Origin: Sesamum alatum
Taxonomy: Eukaryota; Streptophyta; Magnoliopsida; Lamiales; Pedaliaceae
Reading direction: 5' to 3'
Length of the DNA: 64,000 bases
Assembly (NCBI GenBank): GCA_034509735.1
Contig: JACGWO010000006.1
Span: 2,371,001 to 2,435,000 of the forward strand
In this document: positions 1 through 10,603 of the stretch, piece after piece
Position numbering within the stretch: the first letter of the stretch is position 1
Layout: each line of letters opens with the position of its first letter
The notes under the pieces: generated by a model
The model's database searches: none
What the model was told of the DNA's origin: nothing
What the model saw: the letters and a program-made list of their open reading frames with translations, nothing else
Made by a program: the position numbers and the translations under genes

Positions 1-18
1 GCGACCTATACTGAGAAG

Positions 19-180
19 GTGCCACCCGCAAAGTCAGCAGCGCCACCCGAGACGACGAGTGGCGAGAATGATTCTGAGGAGGATGAGGACAACCTGGGTG
101 CAATATCAAAATGGTGCAACACGTTGTCCCATGTGGCTGCAAAGAAGGCAGTACCTCCCGGGCAGGAAAGACTGCCCCGG
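19..180 (+). pseudogene. gag C-terminal tail in a different frame from pol
   Basis: Reading frame 1 carries an acidic stretch (residues such as SEEDEDN) followed by LGAISKW, which resembles the end of chromoviral gag just before protease. The protease frame is a different one (frame 3), and its sequence becomes protease-like from about position 180 onward. Plant chromoviruses usually carry gag and pol in one continuous ORF, so the frame change between about 150 and 185 is more likely a frameshift mutation than a programmed site. No slippery heptamer was recognised. This is an inference from frame usage only. Confidence 0.5.
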
Positions 181-3100
181 CTCTTGAGGGGAGCCAGATT
201 GAAGACAAGACACAATCCAGGTCTTTTCGGAAGAAAGGGTTGATGTATGTGGATGTGAAGATTCATGGCAAGCCGGTTCGTGCTATGATCGACACTGGTG
301 CTTCACACAACTACCTAGCCAGCGCCGAAGTAGAGAGACTCGGGCTTGTGCTAGAGAAGGGAGTTGGTCGAGTGAAGGCCATCAATTCGGCTGCGCAGCC
401 CATTGCTGGCGTAGCGAAATCTGTGACGATTAAGATTGGTCCGTTCGAAGGCAAGACTAATCTTTCTGTGGTCGTGATGGACGACTTCAAGCTCATCCTC
501 GGGCTTGAGTTTTTGCGGGATACACGGACGGCGGTGTTACCCTATGCTGATTCCTTGATGATGTTGGGCGGCAAACCTTGCATCATCCCAGTGCTGGCCG
601 GGCAGACCGGTGGGAGAAATTTGTCGGCCATGCAGTTTGAGAAGGGGCGCAAGCGGAATGAACCATCCTACTTGTGCACTCTTCGCCTTGATGAAGTTGA
701 AAGGGCGTCGGGCCCCATACCCGGCGTAGTGAAGAAGCTCTTGAGAGAGTTCGAAGACGTGATGCCCGATGGACTGCCTCGGAAGCTACCGCCGAAGAGG
801 GCAGTGGATCACGAGATTGAATTAGTGCCTGGCACGAAGCCTCCTGCCAGGGCACCTTACAGAATGACGCAGCCTGAGCTTGTGGAGCTTAGGACGCAGC
901 TGAAGGATATGTTGGAGAGTGGCATTATTAAGCCCGCGAAGTCGCCGTATGGAGCGCCAGTCCTGTTTCAGAAGAAGGCCGACGGCTCTCTACGGATGTG
1001 TTGTGACTACCGGGCCTTGAACAAAATTACTGTGAAGAACAAATATCCTATACCGCTCGTGGCGGACTGCTTTGACCGTTTATGCCAAGCGAAGTATTTT
1101 ACGAAGATTGACTTGAGGTCAGGCTATTGGTAGGTCCGGATCAAGGAGGGCGATGAGGCAAAGACGACAGTGGTCACGAGGTATGGAGCTTTTGAGTTCC
1201 TTGTCATGCCTTTCGGCCTGACGAATGCTCCAGCTACCTTCAGCACTTTGATGAACCAAGTACTCCATGGTTTTCTTGATGAGTTCGTGGTGGTGTACTT
1301 GGACGATATTGTTGTGTACAGCAAGACCTTGGCCGAGCACGTTGGACACTTGCGGCAGGTTCTTGCGAGACTCCGCGAGCACGAGTTATATGCGAAGGTG
1401 TCGAAATGCTCGTTTGCTCAGGAGACTATCAGCTTCTTGGGACACATTGTGGGGACCGGGCAGATACGAATGGATCCCAAGAAGGTACAGGCTATCCAGG
1501 AGTGGCAGCCACCGAGTAATGTACATGAGTTGCGGTCATTTCTCGGCCTGGCTAATTATTATCGGCGCTTTGTGAAGGGCTACTCTGAGATAGCACGGCC
1601 CATGACAGACTTGACGAAGAAGACGGAGACTTGGAATTGGACATCCCAATGCCAAGTGGCCTTCGACAGCCTTAAGGAGGCAATGGTGACAGATCCTGTG
1701 TTGGCCTTACCAGATATGTCGAAACCTTTCGAGGTGGAGACCGATGCTTCAGACTTTGCCTTAGGAGGCGTCCTAATGCAAGACGGCCACCCAGTTGCCT
1801 ATGAGAGCAGGAAGCTTAAAGATGTTGAGAGGCGCTATTCAGTGCACGAGAAAGAGTTGCTGGCCGTAGTTCATTGCCTTAGACTATGGCGGCATTATTT
1901 ATTGGGCTCTCCCTTCGTGGTCAAGACGGACAACACTGCAGTGAGTCATTTTATGTCGCAGCCGAAGTTGACCAGCAGGCAGGCACGCTGGCAGGAAATG
2001 CTGTCAGAATTTCACTTTGTGTTAGAGTACCGGGCCGGCTCTAGCAACCTTGCGGCAGATGCGCTGAGCCGCAGGGCAGATTTGGCTACTGTGGGGTCGG
2101 TAGCGGCACTTTCCTCGAGTGTTGTTGCCACCTCGGTGAAGGACCGGGCGCGTGAGCTATTACCGAAAGATCCAGCTGCGCAGGGCCTGGTTTATTTGGT
2201 CGAGCAGGGCAAGGCTCGACGGTTCTGGTTAGAGGACGGACTTCTGATGACCAAGGGAAACCGCGTATATATACCAAAGGGCGGGGACCTGCGGAAATCA
2301 CTTATTTCAGAATGCCATGACACTCTTTGGGCGGGACATCCGGGAGAAGAGCGCACCTATGCGTTGGCGCAAAGGGCCTATTATTGGCCACAGATGCGGG
2401 ATGATGTAGAGACATATGTCCGCACCTGCTTGATTTGTCAGCAGGACAAGGCAGACCATCAGAAGAAGGCTGGTTTGCTGCAACCACTACCCATCCCAAA
2501 GAGACCGTGGGAAAGTGTTTCCATGGACTACATTTCTGGCTTGCCTAAGGTGGGAGACTTAGGGAGCATTATCGTCGTGGTAGACCGTTTGTCCAAATAC
2601 GCTACCTTTATTGCAGCCCCAAAACATGTTACGGCGGAAGGGACGGCTCATCTCTTCTTCAAGCATATCGTCAAATACTGGGGACTGCCGAAAGACATCG
2701 TCAGCGATCGGGACTCCCGGTTCACTGGCGTCTTCTGGACCGAGCTGTTCAAACTCCTCGGGTCCAAACTGAATATGAGCTCCAGCTATCATCCACAATC
2801 CGACGGCCAGACGGAGCGCTTTAATTCTATGTTGGAGGAATATCTCCGACATTATGTACGTGGTACTCAGAAGGATTGGGTGAAGCTGTTGGATGTCGCT
2901 CAGCTGTGTTTCAACGCCCAAAAGAGCTCTTCCACCAACAAGAGCGCTTTTGAAATTGTCACTGGGCAGCAGCCGCTCCTCCCTCACACTATCGACTCCC
3001 CACAGAGTGGGAGATCCCCACTTGCTCGAAGCTTCTCTGAGGAATGGAAAAGAAATGTTGAGATAGCCAGAAGTTGCCTCGAGAAAGCACAGAAGCGGAT

Positions 3101-3650
3101 GAAGAAGTATGCAGATAAGAATCACCGCTTCGTCGAGTTTACCGCGGGAGACCTTGTGATGGTGAAGGTTCCGGACCCGAGATTATCAAAGTCGGTCAGG
3201 GGGAGAGACCCTCGCCTTATGCAGAAGTACATCGGTCCTGTACCCATCATTAAGCGTATTGGGACGGTAGCCTACAAGGTAGAGTTACCTTCCTGGTGGA
3301 AGATTCACAATGTCCTCCATGTGAGCCAATTGAAGAAATATACAGCAGACAAGGAGGATGACACCCGCAATCAGCCGAGCCGCCCCCAACTTGAATTGAA
3401 GAAGACCCAGAAGAGGGTGGCCGAAGCTATCTTGAACCACCGAGCCACACGTACTGCAAAGAAAGATGTTACTGAGTACCTGGTGAAGTGGAGGGGATGT
3501 AGCAGCGAGGAGAATACTTGGGAACGGGTGACGGACCTTAAGGCCTTCCTACCTTTGATTGAAGCGTACCATGCTTCCATGCCGCCGAGGACGTCGCCAT
3601 CTCAAGTGGGGGAGAATGTCAAGGGCCGCCCGCACTCTCGGCCCCCTTGA
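111..3650 (+). pseudogene. Chromovirus pol (PR-RT-RNH-INT-chromodomain), one internal stop
   Basis: One frame runs from 111 to 3650, interrupted only by a TAG at 1131-1133 inside the reverse transcriptase. Protease: MIDTGAS at about 282-302. [16 protein letters not shown], then the YLDD catalytic box near 1296-1307. RNase [13 protein letters not shown] near 1734. Integrase: an HHCC zinc finger around 2310-2450 and a DDE core with Asp in SMDYISG, Asp in VSDRDSRF and Glu in DGQTERFNS. Chromodomain: [19 protein letters not shown] near 3465-3530. The stop lies in RT just after the conserved DLRSGYW motif and would truncate all downstream enzymes. The frame ends 34 bases inside the 3' LTR. Everything else is well preserved, so the lesion looks recent. 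Confidence 0.88.
3604..3616 (+). other. Polypurine tract (plus-strand primer)
   Basis: An all but pure purine run, AAGTGGGGGAGAA, sits immediately before the TG that starts the 3' LTR. This is the expected place and composition for the RNase H-resistant plus-strand primer of a Ty3/gypsy element. It is also translated, encoding residues within the C-terminal tail of the chromodomain protein. Confidence 0.75.
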
Positions 3651-4190
3651 CCCAATTTCGGCCATGTTCCATCCCGCCGACCAACACTTCCGCCAACAGG
3701 CACTAGGCCTCCGCAGGTTATTAGAGTCTTAGGCGTGAGTCTTTACTGTAATATTTACTTTTGCTCATGTGGCCCTTTATGCCCCATGAGATGCAATTTT
3801 CAGCTTTTCTAGTATCTAGTTTTGTCGATAGGAAATTTATTTTTAAGCCTATTATAGGGGGAATGACCACTCGAAGCTCAGTGTGCATTGCTAGTATCCC
3901 CCTCACGGCGATCCCCGTGGCTAGCTTGCTGTAATCTTCAGTATTTCTGCTATCAATATAAAACGCATTTACTGCACGACGTGTTGATTTACTAATTCCG
4001 CTGCATTATATTGTCGATTGTCTGAAACTGTGTTGTTCTTGTCGACGGCCTGTGCGAGGCGTCGGTGGGAATTTGGTTGGTGTTGCTGTTCGGTTGGCGG
4101 ACGTAGTCGTTGGCTGTGGACTACTAGCCACACGGTGCCCCTTTCCCCGCATTGCGGAAGGCGCCCCGTGAGACCGGGGGAGGTATGTAG
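3617..4190 (+). repeat. 3' LTR of the gypsy element
   Basis: Starts with TGTCAAGGG directly after the polypurine tract. The first 34 bases form an inverted repeat (TCAAGGGCC pairing with GGCCCCCTTGA) and contain the end of the pol frame. A TATA-like sequence, CAATATAAAA at 3952-3961, probably marks the LTR promoter, so U3 is about 340 bp. The right end was not determined: plausible ends lie between about 4165 and 4270, where GC-rich sequence gives way to AT-rich DNA. Confidence 0.65.
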
Positions 4191-7082
4191 AAACGTTATT
4201 CAATTAACAACTCAGTTTCCCAAAACAATACGAACCTGGTTTGTTGCAGCAAAAGGGCGAGGCGACAAAGTCCACACGGTTTGAGATGTATATCCGGTCA
4301 TGAAATTCCAGTGTTGTGTTGCGGATGAAGCTCCATATAAGTTTTGTGGGGCAAAAAAGAAAACCAATTGAGATGTAGAGCAAGATGCGTACAAAGATGG
4401 TGCTGTTCATTGGTAGTAGCTGAGCATTCAAAGATGATAGGACACATTACTGTACCATGGGCATTAATTGACTACTAATACGATATGGTGTGCAAGATAG
4501 TAAGCAACTAATGGGCTCCATACTGTTAGTAATACAACATATAATACAAACAAAGTAAACAGAATATAGTACAACATAGTATGATTGTACTATAATACTG
4601 GACAGTCCAATATAATACGATAAACATGGCCTTGATGTAATCCATACAATCAATTCACTATGGCCATGTTTATTATGTTGTATATAGGGCCTAATAGTGA
4701 TTAGTAGGAGTTAACTGGGCATTTACTTCAAAACCTGTTGGCCATAGCTACAGCCCGCCACCAACCTCTAAACCTCCATATTGTTCGACAAATTATAATA
4801 TGGGGTGGGAGGCCCATATTATTTAATTAGTGGGCCCCAACCACATGGCTATTAACTTTCCCATCCCATTTTTTCCCCAACTTGCCAATGTTTTATTACA
4901 GCTTTGTCTCTCGATTTGGGTAAATTTTCAAATGCAAATTTATTATTCTAACCATGGTTGGTAGGTTCTTTAAGGCAAGCCTTCATTATATAGCCAACCT
5001 CCATTGCCTTCTTATCTCAATTTGTCTTTGTTCGTAAGAGTTTCTTGTACATAATTTTTTGCATTATTAGTCATTTTTTGTACACTAAAAGTATTCGTTC
5101 GTAAGGGTTTCTTGTAGAAAATTTGTCTTCCCCGTCACTTGTACTTGTGCTAAATAATGTTAGTTCATTTTGTGTGAGTATACACCTGTCTTTACTCCGT
5201 TTTGGTTGAATGAAATGGCTAAACAAATTACCATTCTTTCGGTGAAAAGTGAATGAATATGTGACCAATGTCTTGAAATTGTGCGGCGGCACAACGACGG
5301 AATGATGGTAGCAATGATACTGCAGGGCTGTCGTGGCAGCGTCGGCGGTAGGAGGGAGCCATGGAAACATCAAGATACCATCTTTATGCACCTCCGTTTG
5401 GCAGCCATAATTCCAGTAATCCTCATACCAGAAGCAGTTCTCCATTTCCAAGAAATAATTTGAAATTCATTCAGTTGGTTGGTTCTATATCTCAATAGTT
5501 GGGGGGAATTGTGCGAAGAAGAGAATAGGAAAGATAATGCTTGCTACTCCAACACACAACTACTAACTGATGTGATGTAGCTACTGTAGTTGGGGGTATA
5601 AGAGTAAACTTTACTCTTATTCAATGTACAATATTGGATATTAAACCAACTAACATATTAGGCCATGTTTAACGCGTCATATTGTATTAGCTAATATTAT
5701 AGTAGGTCCATACTATCTATAGCACTTTTCATACTATATTATATCATCTTGTGTTTACTTGGCATCATATATCTTGGCAATAATCCATTTGAACAAATAA
5801 TTCGGTATTTACTATCCTCCACTGATATGCCTATTATTGGTGCATTTACGTTTTTGCCCCTAGTAATAAATACATGTTAAATCAATCATGTTGGTAATAA
5901 ATGCGTATTTATTACTAAATTCACCCTCTTAAGCAAAGTTTTCAGCACAATCTTGCATTTACATTGCAAGATTGTCAATCTTTCCTAGTAAAGACACCAT
6001 ATGTCGTCGGTTAGTGCGCTCACCCACCAAGCTTCCGGCATTAATGAAGTGTAGGTTGCTTTCATTCCTAGTCTCATTCTTCCATAAATGCCTGACACAA
6101 CATTAAATATTTCATTTAAGATAGTATGTAATTTAACTAAAAATTGAGGTCAAAAATGAAATTTCACGTGCATATATGAGGGGCAAAACCAGGCTAAATA
6201 TTTTAGTCCAAATTGTTGTGTGGTCCATATATTGCTAATATGTACTCCCAACCAAGATTATAGTAGGGGAAATTGCAGAGATGAATAGAGGGCCTATGAA
6301 ATAACAGTGGGCCGTGCACATTGATAGTAAACATTTGACTAGACTCTATTAGCCCAAATATCTAGATTAATACGGCCTAGTAAACACGGCCTTAATATAC
6401 CTATTATCTCTTACAATTACTACTAAAAATAAACATGTTATTGATTAATCCAATAAAGCTTAGTAGAAGATATAGTAACCCTTATTATTATATGGATTAA
6501 TCCAATAGGATCTCGTAAACATGACCTATATACATATATGAAAAAATTTATATATTGGACCCGATTAAAAAATCCTGCCCTGGACAAAAAAACGTCATAT
6601 CTTTGGGGGGCCCAAGCTAGAAGTCGCATTTTACCATAACAAAGTGCTGGCACTATTTATTCGTCATGCATGCACAACTGTTCTGGCGACTGGCATCCTC
6701 GATTCTCCAGCTAAGCTACTTTCTTAAAATATATAACACTCTAAAGTACAAGTATAACAGTTTCAGAATTTAGTAACAACAAATGACATTCAGGAAACCT
6801 CTGTGGCCCATTGCTAATTTATAATTATATAACGAAATCATGAGAATTATACGACAAAATGTATGTTTAATTATGTCTGTGAATGAATTAGTTTGGCTGA
6901 CACGTTGAAGGATGAGCAACAATTCAGATTAATAATAGTATTAGCAGATCTAAGTAACATTAATTATTACCCAATTATTTGCAAATAATTATACACAAAC
7001 ACTGCTATAATTATTGAGGTCTACGTATACGAGACTCGAAACCGTTTGTCATGGTCAAACTACTTTGCATTAATTTTTTTTA
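4191..7082. other. AT-rich intergenic DNA
   Basis: No gene recognised except one weak reading frame around 5.1-5.4 kb. The DNA is AT-rich with scattered stop codons in all frames. Short similar phrases recur (for example GTAAACATGGCCT-like sequences around 4620-4680, 5660 and 6380), suggesting decayed copies of one repeat, but no clear ends were found. Confidence 0.5.
5071..5445 (-). CDS. Unrecognised open reading frame, about 124 aa
   Basis: A minus-strand frame from an ATG at 5445 to a stop at 5071. The first 40 residues are rich in aromatic and acidic residues (WYEDYWNYG near the start). No domain was recognised, and no promoter or splice sites stand out. It lies in a slightly GC-richer patch of otherwise AT-rich DNA, which may be why the frame is open. 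It could be a fragment of a former gene or chance. Treat as hypothetical. Confidence 0.18.
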   Translation of the reverse strand: MENCFWYEDYWNYGCQTEVHKDGILMFPWLPPTADAATTALQYHCYHHSVVVPPHNFKTLVTYSFTFHRKNGNLFSHFIQPKRSKDRCILTQNELTLFSTSTSDGEDKFSTRNPYERILLVYKK

Positions 7083-7610
7083 GGGATAATTACACTTCCC
7101 TTCTCTAAGGTTTGGTATAATTACACGTAGATCCCCTGAGGTTTGAAAAATTACATCTATTATTCCAGAAGTTTGCTTTTGTCTAGCAAATAGGTCCCTC
7201 CGTTAGTCAAAATTCACCGAATTTGTTGATATTAGCAAAAGAAATTGAATTAAAGGTGAGATTTGCTCTCGATTGACTTATTACTGATTTATTGTAGGTC
7301 AAACGAATTTTTTATGACCAAAATACCCTTATATATCGTCACATGTTAACGCATGAGAGAAGGTATATCTTCACCGTTATAAGAGTAATTTAGTCATAAA
7401 AGATTCCATTAATAAGTCAATCGATGGTAAATATTAATTTTCATTCAGTTTTTTTTGTTAATATCAACAAATTCGATGAATTTTAATTAACCGAGGGACC
7501 TATTTATTAGACAGAAGCAAACCTCATGAGTACTAAATGTAATTTTCCAAACCACAGGAGGTATACGTGTAATTGCACCAAACCTCAGGGAATGAGAGTG
7601 TATTTATCCC
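7083..7610. mobile_element. Mutator-type MITE, 528 bp
   Basis: The ends are inverted repeats starting GGGATAATTACACT on the left and, in reverse complement, GGGATAAATACACT on the right; arms continue imperfectly through AAGGTTTGGT and ACCAAACCTC. The flanking 9-mers are TTTTTTTTA and TATTTTTTA (8 of 9 identical), as expected for a Mutator-type 9-bp target duplication. There is no coding capacity. Confidence 0.7.
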
Positions 7611-10603
7611 TATTTTTTATAATGAGGTTTTAGGTAGGACGGCGCTTGATTAAATTTATAAGTATTTTAATTTAAGTATCTTATAAATATGTTATTGACA
7701 AAACTGGCAATGGGGCGAATTTGATTAGACCCAAAATCTGTCCCTTTTGAATTTAATCGGACATTAGATTCATCCGTCTCAACTTCATACACTCCCAATT
7801 GTCACTAGTTGGACTCCAAACGTGCCCCATGGATTAAAATTTCGTTTCCAACAAATGTTTCGAATTTATAAATATTAGAAATTTTTCGAAAACATTTCGG
7901 AAACGTTATAAAAAAATCGTAAAATTAAAGAAACATACATAATAGTCATAGAATAATTTAAAATATTACCGTTCTCTTTTTAATCCAAATATATGTAGTT
8001 TAATTTTGTATCATTTAGCCAATTAATATTATTTTTATGTAGTATAATTATGTATTAGGAGCTATTAATTGATGTAGTTGCTATTGAAACTAAATAATAA
8101 TATAATATTTATGTCTAACTATGTGTTATAAAATATTTATATTACGTCGATACTTATACATATAACATTACTAATTTAGTTTAATATGAAATTTGTTATC
8201 ATTAAATGAAATACTTATGTATAACACAAGAATTTATATATTTGTAGCTAAAAGTATGAAATAAATATTTTGCTGGAAAATTAGAAAAAACAAAAAAAAA
8301 TTCTTAGGAAACTTCAAAAGAAAACTAAGAAAAATGAAGTGTTTCGAAGGAAACTAAATAATTTTGAAACTACCATGTATTTTTGTTTCCATAACATAGA
8401 AAAGGGAAACGTTTCTATAGTTTCAATGGAAACGCATGGAAATTTTAAACCATGACATGTCCATTAAATATTTTAATCCCGTCACAATTATTTTTTATTT
8501 ATATATTCATCATGCTCATTAAATAAACTTTTAGCTTGATTATTAACCTTAACAATGATATTATTTTGGAATTTAGCTATCATTTATATTTGTATAATCA
8601 ATTATTAAGTCAAACCAACACCATAATTATATTTTTAAAATTAATTACTTTATAATTAATTATCAATCCATGGACCAAATTAAAGCTAAATACATTAGGA
8701 GACAAAGTCAAACATGATCATGATAAAAAAGAATTGAAATGTGCAGAGTGACATTGATCCTTCGTTGTCTTATGTGCTAGCAGGACGATCGTATTGTTCC
8801 ACCTCCAAAGGCGTTTTAGCTGATTCAGGAGAGTACGTTTTTTTTTCCCCTTCCTTTTAGCTATTTTTTTGTTGGTATTTTCTCAATATGACAAGTAAAT
8901 ACAACCTATATTTTTACATTATTCTTTTAGAATTTTATAAAAAAAAATAAAAATGAAAATACTGTGCAATGTTCATAAAAAGTGGAATGGCTCAAGCGAC
9001 TAAAAATAAAATTGCAAAAGTCCAAAGGAATGCAAGTCCGAGCCTAGAAAGCACAATCCGAGTAAGGGCTCGGCAGGGGTGGCTCCAAGGAGTCACGCAA
9101 AAGGTGCTCAGAGAAATTCCAAGTGACAAATCCACATAGGACTACAAGGGCATGCTTATTATGACTGATTAATAAGGATATCCTTGTTAACCAGCCATAA
9201 TCGGCTGTTTACTTCCTTTACGATAGGCCCATAAGTTAGAATGAAGGCCCTTGATTTTTCATTGTTCTTCACTGATTTCAATCATGAGCCACATTGCCTT
9301 GATTATAGTATGCATTCCACTGTTGATCTGGGAGAGATTTTTTTTTGCCCTCCTTGCCCTTGTTTTTTATTTTTATTAGACTGTTTTGGCCTTAATTTTT
9401 GGATGCATTACAACCTAACATGTTAGAAACATTGAATGCAATACATTTCCTTTTTAATCTTTGCGGAACTCACCTTCAACAGAGGAAATCAGAGTTCATT
9501 TTATTTGTGTGAAGAAGGAAGAGAAGAGAAGAAATACGCAGCAGAAATGGGTTGGGGGGAGAGAGATGATTAGACGTTTTTTGTCTTTTTTATGGATAAA
9601 ATTATAATTGACCAAACATTACATATTACAATTATACAAGTAAACATAGAATTGTAAGAATACATACCTTTGTTCTTAAAATAGTGGTGCAAACTAAACA
9701 AAATACACATTAGTACTCAACAGTTTAGTACCAAAGATAATCACAAATTAATATTTGACATGCTTATCGCATCCTACAAAGTAAACATGCCCCAAAAGAA
9801 TAAAGGAGGATATGAGTTGAAGACGCCCTTATCTCTAAGAGCTTGTTGGCAAATAGAGGAGCCCTTACTGCAAAGGATACCTCCAACTGAATCCCTCTAG
9901 GTGGGGATTCCTACCACCTCACTTAAGGGTTGAAAATACGGACAAATTTTAGCTGTAAAGTCAAGACACGCTGCAACGGAAAGAGGTGAATTGAAATATG
10001 TTCTCAGAAGACAACCACATCCCTGAAGATTAAGAAATGACTCCCTCTATAAAAAAAAATAAAATTTAACTTTATCCACATTCATTTTGATTGTGCTTGT
10101 TTTGTACTTCAATTGGACTCGAGCACATTTTTTGTCTGCATTATTGTGCATTCAAAATCTAGTCAAAATTGATGGACTAAGATAAATAAATCTGACAGTA
10201 TATAATTTTAATACATAAAATAATAAAGAAAGGAAACGTAAGCATTAAATAATCGGTGGAAAAAGGAGATAGACAGGGAAAAAAGAAGAAACAAATAGAG
10301 AGCGAGGGATCGTCGCCTTTAAAGATAAGGACAGAACTGTAGAGATTGGAGCCGTATCAGCAGAAGAGCAGCATCAGCCCTTTTGTCCAGTTGGGGCCAC
10401 GTCATCTCTTTTCACAGCGGAAAATCAATTATAGAAAGGCTCTATTCCCCACTCCCTCCGGTTCTTACATATTCTCCGCATCATCCGCTTGGGAATATAT
10501 TCTCGAATCCATAGCTGAAGCTCGGAGAATTCTAGAAGAAGGTAGATTGGCGAAAGGTGGCAGAGGTAGCAGGCGGCGGAGTAGCGTGTGGTTTTGGAGT
10601 TGA
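7611..10603. other. Intergenic DNA and putative promoter/5' UTR of the DUF21 gene
   Basis: 7.6-9.0 kb is very AT-rich with no gene. 9.0-9.15 kb holds a short GC-richer patch of no recognised identity. The last 300 bases before 10604 are purine-rich, then GC-richer, and are probably the 5' UTR of the downstream gene. No strong TATA box was singled out. The frame open from 10346 begins with TTG, has no ATG upstream of the gene, and is not a credible uORF. Confidence 0.5.

Larger units (their letters stand above)
1..4190 (+). mobile_element. Ty3/gypsy chromovirus, 3' part, degraded
   Basis: The 3' portion of a plant LTR retrotransposon; the 5' LTR and most of gag lie outside the window. Domain order is gag tail, aspartic protease, reverse transcriptase, RNase H, integrase and chromodomain, then a polypurine tract and a 3' LTR. 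Integrase after RNase H defines Ty3/gypsy, and a C-terminal chromodomain defines the chromovirus branch. The element is GC-richer than the DNA that follows, typical of a younger insertion into AT-rich DNA. The 3' limit is approximate because no second LTR is available for comparison. Two lesions in the coding region suggest it is non-autonomous. Confidence 0.9.

Noticed and set aside
2559..3125. 188-codon antisense frame within the gypsy element
   Set aside because: It is the shadow of the integrase coding strand, which has clear family motifs.
10346..10603. 85-codon frame ending directly before the DUF21 gene's ATG, resembling a uORF
   Set aside because: It starts with TTG, has no upstream ATG, and lies in the 5' UTR of the real gene; there is no sign it is translated.
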